DNA from: UBA6107 sp964459385
GTDB taxonomy: Bacteria; Chloroflexota; Anaerolineae; Anaerolineales; Anaerolineaceae
NCBI GenBank assembly: GCA_964459385.1
Contig: CAYWLG010000001.1
Coordinates: 248,001-312,000, forward strand
DNA length: 64,000 bases
Reading direction: 5' to 3'
The notes beneath the pieces were generated by a model. That model had not been told where the DNA came from and ran no database searches. It was given only the letters and a program-made list of their open reading frames with translations. This document shows, in pieces, positions 55,801 through 59,928 of this stretch (the first letter of the stretch is position 1; each line of letters opens with the position of its first letter). Position numbers and translations under genes: made by a program.

Positions 55801-56355
55801 GTCTGGGAAAATGTGGCAGACGGCCAATACCCGCTCAGCCTCAGCGACCACGCCGGTAATGTGACCACTTTTGTGGTGCGCATCGCCAACGGTAACCCGG
55901 TCATCAGCGACATCGTAGAGACGAACAGCAGCGAGAATAGCAGCACTTCCTCTTCCAACGATTCTTCCGTGAATGGCTCTGGGGAACCGGTCAGTGGCCC
56001 GAAGGGCGGCGGCTTTGCGCTGCCCGCCGGTGCAGAATTGCCCTTGGGCATTCTGGGCGGCCTGGGATTGCTGATCCTCTTGTTCCCGCCTAACCTCAAG
56101 ATCGTTTACACCGTCACTGGCAGTGATGGCAAGCCGCGCCAAAAAACACGGCGGCGCTGGGTATTGCCTCCGAACAACAAGAAAATGAAGGTTAAGGTGG
56201 AAGATGCCCAGCAGTACGAGGTCATTATGAGCCGCATTCTCACCCGCTCCATGCGCGGCGGCAGCCTCACCATCGAACCCAAGAATAAGCAGCCACTGCA
56301 AACGAAGGCCGATGTACCGGATAACGCCAAGGGCAAATTTAAAGCAAACTACTAA
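40858..56355 (+). CDS. Giant cadherin-like tandem-repeat surface protein (about 5165 residues)
   Basis: The start is the ATG at 40858, which follows AAAGGTG; the frame extends 13 codons further. Residues 1-29 are a signal peptide ending near AIAASAA. Residues about 30-190 are a beta-rich domain, and about 190-440 are Ig-like modules (IDRTAPAMPEL, DGLAPDLSL). Residues about 442-4731 are about 43 tandem modules of about 100 residues, each closing with a VNDAPVA-like junction and carrying DEDT, LANDSDVDGD and FNGTDSFTY motifs, as in cadherin-like/tandem-95 proteins that bind calcium. Further Ig-like domains follow, then a Ser/Asn-rich linker (about 5025), a membrane helix (about 5060-5080) and a basic tail of about 85 residues. 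It is probably an adhesin or envelope stalk protein. No LPXTG motif is seen. Confidence 0.93.
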   Translation: MKFQEKLFRSFFAIIFFLMNSHVSPAIAASAASFNGYNAENMTLSEGDWTLDRASLSGGAIQITESGGSATFVLDVSSIGTVIDMGHLEIDFSAQASATAEDLSSEIDSASITIGFSPSSDSPSSSVVLTRDNGSAGAQTLSSNASIPTGTRYIFVIAQGSSLTDPITVAFSAFSLTIPTQKPSLQYEVSPSGWTAGDVTVYLTASDPDSGIEGIYDSSDARVSASGSYQFTTSTNGSWRFYAKDYEGAVSDSVVAEVTGIDRTAPAMPELSVDTDEWSASPVGFSVTESATDEGPSPVHLQYRVNGGDWQNVTGSDTVSEEGVSTLEARALDGAGNASEVTAAATVRYDGLAPDLSLESVPHLTPAGSATVEVTVSDADSGVSTVKYASGSQEVTYFETGGGEVLSGSSFETSGGGTYSVYASDAVGNSTVAQITVNTYPSIDTIPDQTMDEDIPLDIYVSVSDIETPAASLTVLASPTDTGLIQPIETTNEEGLVKIPLLSVENQNGSTSVSVEVTDGEGLTASRSFLVTVNPVDDVPTGSVDSYTLDEDTTLTVSAALGVLSNDSDVDGDSLSAILVESTSNGTLLLNPDGSFEYVPNSDFNGTDQFSYKVSDSNSESAPITVTLTINAVDDSPLAGDDTYSVDEDETLTVPAETGLLANDSDSDSDTITAALLVGPTHGSLTLNADGSFTYAPDPDYFGADSFTYHTGDGNSFSEEAVVSISVNGVEDAPFASADGYETSEDTPLSVDAAEGVLANDSDLDGDSLIALLNTTTAHGTLDLSADGSFSYSPAQDFNGIDSFSYYAFDGTAASEAVTVQITVSGVNDAPLAENDDYSVDEDGTLTVTAPGVLANDSDVEEDALTVTLVTGTANGELALNADGSFTYSPNADFNGSDGFTYIANDGSNDSNVATVTITVNAVNDTPVGSPESYSTDEDVPLEVSVTSGVLANDTDIDGDELLAEIIDLPQHGTLLLALDGSFVYSPYLNYNGSDSFTYQPYDGQLYGATITVSLSIGAVNDAPVAANDSYEFDEDQTPDLDVLANDTDVEEDPLLPVVVAAPTHGSAVVNPDGTIKYTPDANYNGSDSFTYKANDGASDSLPATVTLLIDAVNDAPQSVADGYSTDEDTLLTVPPAGVLANDTDVESDPLTAILVSDVSHGTLSFNEDGSFSYSPAANFNGTDSFTYKSNDGSLDGNEITVTLTVNAVNDVPVASADAYSTNEDVPLNVAIADGVLKNDTDVEGSTLSAILVTSTSHGTLSFETDGSFLYSPNANYNGSDSFTYKPYDGTDQGQPVTVTLTVNSVNDTPVASNDTVTLNEDTLTTIDVLSNDSDIDQTTNPGAEHLTLISVSDPPHGTASIVSNKIEYLPDSNYNGTDSFTYTVSDDGGLTANATVSLTIRPVNDYPVFTSLNATYTTDEDVTLNITFNISDVETPIESLMLQVTSGDTTKVANSDLTLGGLGDADSTTTLKIKPTANKNGDVVITLRLGDGFLVTTQSFTLHITPVNDAPTVKNDLYNFTEDTPITIDMDNLLANDSDIDGDTLSFVSFSAPSLQGTLTLLDEAENTYTFTPTANFDGTTTFTYTMTDGTVTRSGTVSLQAIPVNDAPTLVMDAENPGESDEDVPLTLAFTIHDWETAASLLSVQAGSDDTNLVAPANLDINCNSSGACTMLVTPSADQNGTVTLTVSVSDGVFLVPVEVPLTFNPVEDAPTAVNDVYSVHENSTIQFTPLDNDFDPDSGDTISLDSVNADGSIGTLNHTAAGVFTYTPPTGFTGEKTFEYTITDGSDTATATVTLNVSDLNNPPVISPILHQYILEDESLSALAFTITDQEGDALTVTGSSANTDLVLSDSSSIVVNHVSGNEYTVSVHPVANAFGEVVITLHASDGENDSTRSFCMTIYPVNDIPTAVDDEITTDEDVAVSFNPLVNDLDVESTPDQMAVVEMSAPINGVLSLSGKTYTYTPFPDYNGSETLTYIMSDGAARDEGTITITITPVNDPPDAEDNWVTLANTLGASVTIHPLNNDSSGDSGDTISLIDPVVSGPSYGTAVVDSANGTIVYTRTATPADSHDSFVYQIIDSGGLTDTATVYIADGWSASMHANNAWLDLYEDDPESPVSLGISDGKGDGWTLQVLTTPTLGTIRYDSANGNTVYYTPNPNANGSETLTYRITSATDESLTATASIYIRIYPVNDLPTITDVEDITIPEDSVTDPISVTISDVDDPVDDLIFNVYSNNQQLVLNRDFSVSRSTGSGDITFTITPIPNRFGTAQIEMLVSDSIGFTTKTFTLNVTSVNDPPTAEDYTTSVLEDASVDFTLITPLSDADGDALTLTVLSGPDHGEAIVHADNSVTYTPDANFSGTDSFVYQLDDGNVGGTDTATVTISVIEVDDGPVITNLTYLHTTLEDTPVVVPFTVTDLDTPLADLEITITSSNGSLFPTSSYVLSGDGQDKSLTLTPSANLSGEATFTVRVSDGTLYDQQAFKVVVDPVNDLPTAVPDTAETNEDTAVLIGVTANDHDVEDVTLTVASMTTPGHGTLVNNRNGTITYTPAKDWFGVDSFTYTVVDKNNGSATATVTVTVDPVNDAPVAAVDRITIVEDSSVNISPLNNDSDVENDPISLVSYTEPVHGTLLDNGDETFYYTPDPDYYGTDTFTYTITDGLLNSTGTVNITITSVNDAPRLSTPADLPWTMDEDTPTSFPIHIYDPETPADNLVIRITSSDQNIIPDTSIDLNGSGSDKTLLLTPKLNKFGTLEIQIEATDGYLTTTEVFPVLVRSVNDIPTISDVKDQVTDEDVPTAAIPFIVTDIETTAGDLTIEVSSSNDTLIPVENVTIVNGGGTSRTVQVTPADNLNGVSTITLTVHDADGGTSSDTFKVTVNPVNDPPLAVNDATSVDEDSSVEIFVLANDEDVDLANEGDNLTIVSVAGVDNGEVSIAENYKSLTFTPAANWNGEETFTYTIQDSSAVRSTATVTVTVDQVNDDPVAWADQATMSEDASPITISALDNDTDLDLEPSLNHPVTEELSVSAVTQPAHGTASISPDGKSVIYEPDDNWFGEADTFTYTVSDKAGATDVGNVTVEVTAENDPPTISDIPDQVINEDTNTGVIAFTVADVDDDVSLENFTVTAVSANTTILPTVTLGGSGNDRTILVAPAANKNTYLSGPITITVTATDPHGEFAQDTFTVTVNKLNDPPVAPTLTYNNVNEDSSVTISPISSSVDVDLSNEGDTVLIDSTADVDNGTVTIATNKLSMVFTPTHDWNGVEDFTYTLIDAAGATSTAHVTVTVKQKNDAPIANTDSLTVAEDSGLSNILVLSNDSDVDFDTNLNHPVTETWSVTAVTQPVGGTAAIASDHQSVNFTPNANWNGTTSFTYTVTDKAGSPATATVNVQVTALNDAPQAVNDTDSMSEDGGTKTIYVLSNDVDFDLYTTLNHPVTDSLNIVAVTQPSSGTTAISLDGQSLTYTPLDNWNGSVSFTYTIQDSLGETATATVNFTVAPVDDAPMAQDDSATVNEDSGANTIWVLANDSDIDFETDLNHPVTESWSITAVTQPVSGGTASISTDRLSVKFTPAMNWNGSTSFTYTVRDSGGLSATKTVYVTVTPLNDPPVAVDDTADMSEDGSTITINVLTNDSDVDFSPGLNHPVSESWSVTAVTVPDHGSAAVAEGAMAVTYTPPANWNGTATFTYYVTDASGASDTAEVYVDVAGVDDAPTLSTIDDQIINEDSSTGAIDFTIDDIDTDLADLEVFAETDNGVVIPGANISIQATEVPGAYQITVTPAANKNTFGVSPVLITVTVREKDTPELKNTTAFYVTVLPLNDPPVALEDHIDVNEDGSVIIHPLVNDSDVDISNEGDSISIYSAGAASHGTVEVTDASTLTYTPDPDWNGDDSFTYTIIDGSNASDTATIYMNVIQQNDAPLAVDDSQTVAEDSEATQIDVLANDSDTDFDPNMNKVVSESWSISAITTPGSGTVEISEDGLSVLYTPQSDWNGITTFTYTVKDKAGAESMATVTMTVTQVNDDPLAIADDFSVEEDSSANTLDVLANDRDVDFNTDLNHPVTESWQIVSLEQPAHGSVSILPGSLAVSYTPPANWNGETSFVYTVRDAAGVDSTVTATVTVNPVNDAPQAVDDSTSVDEDGSVEIFVLENDSDIDLLPALNEPVSDSWSITAVTDPESGTVDITGSGQTLTYTPIANWNGTVHFTYTVTDSGSASATANVTVTVNPVNDAPQVTDDSVTLNEDDPQLTIDVLANDSDVDFNPALNNPMSESWQIVAVTQPAHGSAAIATDKLSVSYTTQPDWNGLTSFTYTVKDAQGASATGTVNITVNPQEDSPLAVADTGSVNEDATVDLSLLENDVDPDLTWVGDHLTITSVDDFANCTVEIVSEGQQVRVSPATDFNGTATFTYTIEDLDGNSSTALVTVTVNPVNDAPLAVDDTTEGDEDESLSIDPLANDFDVDYDTALNHPVTDSWHISEVGTPTNGSVIIDSGAQTLTYVPDGDWNGTDEFTYTVMDSGGLTSTASIAVTIHPVNDAPAIEDVPDQTIDEDSSTGTISFAVSDIDTDVDDLVVSAATANGTIVPLDNIVVAGSGDTRTVTVTPTVDYNTFGILPVAITLTVSDGELTAQDVFHLTIRPVNDAPVAVDDVATGKEDTVLTLDLLANDTDIDFDHEGDDLTIVSFTGLKNASATISADGKTLLLRPSADWYGVTTFTYTIQDSQGAESSAAVTVTITDVPDDIRWITEASFYIITPTAGERYKDGQTIHVTWTSAGENMIYTLQFFDGSEWKTLAENLTATTYDHYLDHTYLHTASAQYRVLANWGSRDYLMDESDFFVIDNHAPINVQVDVVTQMGLQYTSGKWTNGPVTLRINGGWDLTGTEYEIEIDEQMSDVQQGLYNALIETAGVHHVRVITCDPLKNEAVIAEYEIRIDREAPLVPEVKAEPANDQGGTRVTFAFKEDPGGSGNDQLVKKDGTAQDASTGSLVWENVADGQYPLSLSDHAGNVTTFVVRIANGNPVISDIVETNSSENSSTSSSNDSSVNGSGEPVSGPKGGGFALPAGAELPLGILGGLGLLILLFPPNLKIVYTVTGSDGKPRQKTRRRWVLPPNNKKMKVKVEDAQQYEVIMSRILTRSMRGGSLTIEPKNKQPLQTKADVPDNAKGKFKANY
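42181..55050 (+). repeat. Tandem cadherin-like modules inside the giant gene
   Basis: About 43 units of roughly 300 bp by counting junctions of the form xVNDxPxA. Two types occur. One (HGTLxLNxDGSFxYxP then NFNGTDSFTY) resembles VCBS/cadherin-tandem domains. The other (IxDQTIxED then a DxET/DxDT turn and VTPAANxxG) resembles tandem-95 repeats. One unit near 47150 lacks the usual junction. The DNA copies are diverged, so this is old duplication rather than recent slippage. Confidence 0.85.
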
Positions 56356-56367
56356 CCGATTTTGAAG

Positions 56368-56404
56368 AACAACGAGCCTTGATGATTCAGGGCTCGTTGT
56401 TTGT
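56368..56404. terminator. Terminator after the giant gene
   Basis: AACAACGAGCC (56368-56378) pairs with GGCTCGTTGTT (56391-56401) around a 12-base loop, followed by TGTTGTT. The convergent phosphatase gene may also use it. Confidence 0.75.
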
Positions 56405-56437
56405 TGTTAGAGGGGGAATGGCTTTATGAGACGAAGT

Positions 56438-57247
56438 TTATTTGAAAGCTTTATTGGCGGTCAGGATCTCGTTGACCATCCAGGCGAACCCATCGGCTGA
56501 GTTGGCTGGGGCGATGAAGCGGGCTTTTTGCTTCAGTGGCTCAATGGCGTTGGCAACCGCAAAAGGAAGCCCCGTCACCTCCAGCATGCTGATGTCATTT
56601 TCTGAATCCCCAATGGTGGCGATCTGTGAGGCCTTCACGCCGAGCAGACCAGCCAGGTGCAACACGGCGCTACCTTTATCGGCTCCTTCAGGGTTGATAT
56701 CGAGAATATGAATGAAAGGCGAGCTCAAATGCAGCCCTGGGAAGTGCGCGGTGATGAAGCCGCGCATTTTATCCAGCACCTCTGGCATTTGCACGATCGA
56801 AACTTTATTGGGCAGAGGATCGTAAAAAAATTCCACTTCTTTGATCTCCGTCGATTCGCTCACGTGCAGATACATGTCAATGTACTCGCGTGGGCCAAAA
56901 TTCCAGGTGTTGGGCAGTTGGTCAACAAAAGCCCCGCATCCCAACTCGATGGCTTTCGTCAGGATCTGTTGGGTCTGTTCAAGGGTCAGGGTCAGCCGTT
57001 TGATGACCTGACCGTTGAGCCAGATTTCAGCGCCGCCCGAACCGATAAAAGTGTCGGCCAAATGGAGCGCATCCAGAAAAGATTGCGTGGAGGAGCGGTC
57101 GCGCCCGGTGGTAATCACCACCTGCACGCCGTTTTCGCGTGCCCGGCTCACGGCATCGGCCACGGCCGGGGTGATTTCATAATGCTCATTCAATAAAGTG
57201 CCATCCAGATCGGTGGCGATCAGGCGTATTGGTTCGATGAGATCCAT
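56438..57247 (-). CDS. Cof-type HAD-superfamily phosphatase
   Basis: 269 residues of the C2B-cap (Cof/SupH) HAD group. Motif I is ATDLDGTLLN near residue 12 with both catalytic Asp residues. Motif II Thr is in VVITTGRD near 41. The motif III Lys is in GADKGSAV near 190, and motif IV is GDSENDISM near 218. These enzymes dephosphorylate sugar phosphates or related metabolites. The gene lies 15 bases after the class II aldolase gene and probably removes phosphate from an intermediate or a toxic by-product of this pathway; the actual substrate is unknown. Confidence 0.92.
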   Translation of the reverse strand: MDLIEPIRLIATDLDGTLLNEHYEITPAVADAVSRARENGVQVVITTGRDRSSTQSFLDALHLADTFIGSGGAEIWLNGQVIKRLTLTLEQTQQILTKAIELGCGAFVDQLPNTWNFGPREYIDMYLHVSESTEIKEVEFFYDPLPNKVSIVQMPEVLDKMRGFITAHFPGLHLSSPFIHILDINPEGADKGSAVLHLAGLLGVKASQIATIGDSENDISMLEVTGLPFAVANAIEPLKQKARFIAPANSADGFAWMVNEILTANKAFK

Positions 57248-57262
57248 GTAAACTTCCCGTAC

Positions 57263-58084
57263 TTAAAAGATAGATTGTTGAATGTTAAACCCGCTGCAAA
57301 TCGAGTGAATGTCTGCTGTGGTCAGTCCTTCGCCTATTTCGCCTACGGTCAGGTTCATAAATTCATAATGAGCGCTGGTTTCGGCATATTCGATGCGATC
57401 TGCGGCGCGCTTGATCGAAATATCTGAGCAGGCCATCACGCCGTGCTTGGCCCACACGACCACACGATGGGTGCGCAGCAGCTCTACATTGACAGAAACT
57501 AGCTCGGGCGAGCCGGGCAGCTTGAAGGGTTCAAAACCGATGCCTTCCGGCAACTGCACGATGGTTTCGGGCTGCCAGCGCAGCAGGTGCTGGTTGAGAT
57601 AGGTGAAATTCTGATAGCGCGGTATCTGGCTCAAAAAGGTGAGGTAGGGCGGCTGGGCGTGAATGGCGGCGTGAAAATTGGTGCCGGTATTGATCACCCG
57701 GTCAGAATGCACCGCCAGATGCGAGTTGAATTCACTGGTCACTTTTTGAAAGACCCGGTTGGGTGAGGTGAACTGGCTGGCGGTTTTGCCATCTGGGTCA
57801 ATGACAAGGCAGGCCACATTGGCGGTTGGTTCGTGACCAAGCTCGCGCAGACGGCGCCCGGAGCCAGAAACGATGATGGTGGCCCCTGCCAGCTCCGGTA
57901 CGATCTGAGGCAAAGACACCTTTTCTTCGATCGGAAACATCTTTTTCAGATCAATTTCCCAGCGCGCACAGATCGAGATATTGCCTGCGGCCCCTTCGCT
58001 GGCGTCAATTTCACACATTCTTCTGCCTGCATCGCCGATCATCTCTAAAAGGCTCTGCAAAGACGGATAAGGTTTTTCGATCAT
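57263..58084 (-). CDS. Class II (zinc) aldolase, rhamnulose-1-phosphate aldolase-like
   Basis: 273 residues from the ATG at 58084, which follows AGGAG by 8 bases (the frame extends 9 codons further). The substrate-phosphate loop is EGAAGNISI near residue 32 and SGSGRRL near 72. Zinc-binding histidines are in NFHAAIHAQPPY near 160 and in WAKHGVMA near 215. A Glu in TSEFNSHLAVH (about 124-134) fits the catalytic acid/base. The protein most resembles RhaD-type aldolases, which split a ketose 1-phosphate into DHAP and an aldehyde. A terminator-like hairpin lies between ptsI and this gene, so expression may be lower than for the upstream genes. Confidence 0.85.
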   Translation of the reverse strand: MIEKPYPSLQSLLEMIGDAGRRMCEIDASEGAAGNISICARWEIDLKKMFPIEEKVSLPQIVPELAGATIIVSGSGRRLRELGHEPTANVACLVIDPDGKTASQFTSPNRVFQKVTSEFNSHLAVHSDRVINTGTNFHAAIHAQPPYLTFLSQIPRYQNFTYLNQHLLRWQPETIVQLPEGIGFEPFKLPGSPELVSVNVELLRTHRVVVWAKHGVMACSDISIKRAADRIEYAETSAHYEFMNLTVGEIGEGLTTADIHSICSGFNIQQSIF

Positions 58085-58113
58085 AAAATTTCTCCTGTTT
58101 TCTATTATCATCT

Positions 58114-58160
58114 AAAAAAACCAATTCCTGCTCACTATGGGTTAAATTCGTGAGCAGGAA
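58114..58160 (-). terminator. Terminator or attenuator between ptsI and the class II aldolase gene
   Basis: On the minus strand a perfect 11-bp stem (TTCCTGCTCAC at 58125-58135 on the plus strand with GTGAGCAGGAA at 58150-58160) is followed after four bases by seven T. No clear promoter follows, so partial read-through is likely. Confidence 0.8.
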
Positions 58161-58196
58161 CCAGACTTTTCTCTTTTTTTTCTCCGGCCGAACGGC

Positions 58197-59918
58197 TTAT
58201 TTGCTCTGCCAGGGAAACTTGTGTACCACTTCACGTACAGCCGCGGCTGAATCTTGTTCAAGGGCCAATTTGAGCGCCTCCTGGGCCTGTGTCAGGCTCA
58301 CATTGCGGATGAGGCTCTTGGCGTGCGGGATCAGGCCGGGTGACATGCTCAATTCGTCAATCCCCAGTGCCAGCAGCAAGGGGATGGCATCGGCGTCGCC
58401 GCCCATTTCACCGCACACACCTACCCAGATGCCCGCAGCGTGGGCGGCCTGTGCCGTCTGCTTGATCAAATTGAGCACGGCAGGGTGACAGGGATCGTTG
58501 AGGTAGGCCAGCTTCGGATTGGTGCGGTCGGCAGCCAGGGTATATTGGGTGAGATCGTTGGTGCCGATGCTGAAGAAATCGACCTCTTTGGCAAACTGAT
58601 CGGCCAGCACGGCGGTGGAGGGAATTTCAACCATGATGCCCACCTGCAATTTTTCAGGCAGGACGGCGCCGCCGGCTTTGAGTTCTTCTTTGACTTCGTT
58701 CAACATCTGCTTGGCCTGGCGCAGTTCGCTGCGTGAGGCGATCATCGGGAACATGATGCGCAGATCGTGTCCCACCCCGGCACGTAGCAGGGCGCGCAGT
58801 TGCTGCTTGAAAAGCTCCGGCTGTGACAGGCACAGGCGAATGGCCCGATTGCCGAGGAAGGGATTGGCTTCGGCAGGCATGTGCAGGTAGGTCAGCTCTT
58901 TATCGCCGCCCGCGTCAAGCGTGCGAATGACTACCGGGCGCTGTTCCATCGTGTTCAGCACCCCACGATAGGCGTTGAACTGCTCTTCTTCGCCTGGCGG
59001 AGATTGGCGGCTCAGAAAGACGAATTCGGTGCGGAAGAGCCCGACCCCTTCAGCCCCCTGTTCGAGGGCGGTCCGAGCGTCTGCGGCCCCGCCGACGTTG
59101 GCCACCACTTCAACGGTTTTGCCGTCACGGGTAACGGCGGGTTCGTGGGCCGCCACTAACTCCTTTTGTGCGTTTGCGTTTGAGCTGGTGGCTCTTTCGT
59201 GAAAAGCGAGCACAGTGGCAGCTTCAGGGGCTGCAGTGACACTGCCGGCGCCACCATCCACCAACAGCGGCGTGCCGGGAGCGATCTGCAAGATCGTTTC
59301 GCCCAGGCTCACCACGGCCGGCAGGCGCAGGGCCTTGGCTAAAATGGAAGTATGAGAGGTTGGCCCGCCTTCGGCGGTGCAGAAGGCCAGCACGTATTCT
59401 TTTTTCATGCTGACCGTCTCTGAGGGCGTCAGATCACGGGCGATCACCACCGAGGGTTGGCTCAATTCGGAACGGGTTTCGACATTCAACAAAATGCGCA
59501 GCACCCGTTCACCTACATCACGCAGGTCGGCGGCGCGCAGTTGAAAGAGCGGGTCAGGCATGGCCTCCAGTTGGGCAGCATAGGCTTCAATGGCATTGTT
59601 CCAGACGGTTTCCACGTTCATGCCGCCGCTCAAGCCGTTTTTAACCCGCTTGACCAGCCCTTTATCCTGTACCAGTTGCACATGGGCATCGAAGACTTTG
59701 GCTTCTTCGCTGTGGCCTTCATTGTTCAATTTTTCGTTGAGGGCTTTGATCTGCACCACCGCCGTCTCGATTGCCTTTTCAAGGCGGGCCAGTTCAACCT
59801 CGGGGTTTTGGCCCCCACAATCGGGCAGGTGTAGTTCGGTTTTTTGCCACAGAAAAGCCGGCCCGCTGGCCAGACCCGGGGCACCTGAGACGCCGTTGAA
59901 TGTTTTTTCGTTTGACAT
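58197..59918 (-). CDS. ptsI: PTS enzyme I (phosphoenolpyruvate-protein phosphotransferase)
   Basis: 573 residues from the ATG at 59918; the frame extends 9 codons into the preceding gene's end. Enzyme I takes phosphate from PEP and passes it to HPr. The N-terminal domain has the phospho-histidine in GGPTSHTSILAKAL near residue 185. The PEP-binding barrel shows LFRTEFVFL near 295, FLGNRAIRL near 362, SIGTNDLTQYTLA near 450, and the catalytic Cys in GVCGEMGGD near 500. All key residues are present and the length is typical. It starts 10 bases after the SDR gene. No ptsH is in the window. The nearby GatC-type permease is the expected user. Confidence 0.96.
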   Translation of the reverse strand: MSNEKTFNGVSGAPGLASGPAFLWQKTELHLPDCGGQNPEVELARLEKAIETAVVQIKALNEKLNNEGHSEEAKVFDAHVQLVQDKGLVKRVKNGLSGGMNVETVWNNAIEAYAAQLEAMPDPLFQLRAADLRDVGERVLRILLNVETRSELSQPSVVIARDLTPSETVSMKKEYVLAFCTAEGGPTSHTSILAKALRLPAVVSLGETILQIAPGTPLLVDGGAGSVTAAPEAATVLAFHERATSSNANAQKELVAAHEPAVTRDGKTVEVVANVGGAADARTALEQGAEGVGLFRTEFVFLSRQSPPGEEEQFNAYRGVLNTMEQRPVVIRTLDAGGDKELTYLHMPAEANPFLGNRAIRLCLSQPELFKQQLRALLRAGVGHDLRIMFPMIASRSELRQAKQMLNEVKEELKAGGAVLPEKLQVGIMVEIPSTAVLADQFAKEVDFFSIGTNDLTQYTLAADRTNPKLAYLNDPCHPAVLNLIKQTAQAAHAAGIWVGVCGEMGGDADAIPLLLALGIDELSMSPGLIPHAKSLIRNVSLTQAQEALKLALEQDSAAAVREVVHKFPWQSK

Positions 59919-59928
59919 GCACGCCTGC

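Noticed and set aside
54409..56301. A 630-codon open frame antisense to the end of the giant gene
   Set aside because: It lies wholly inside the sense coding region, has no ribosome-binding site, and its product is His/Gly/Arg-rich with no recognisable domain. It reflects codon bias on the other strand.
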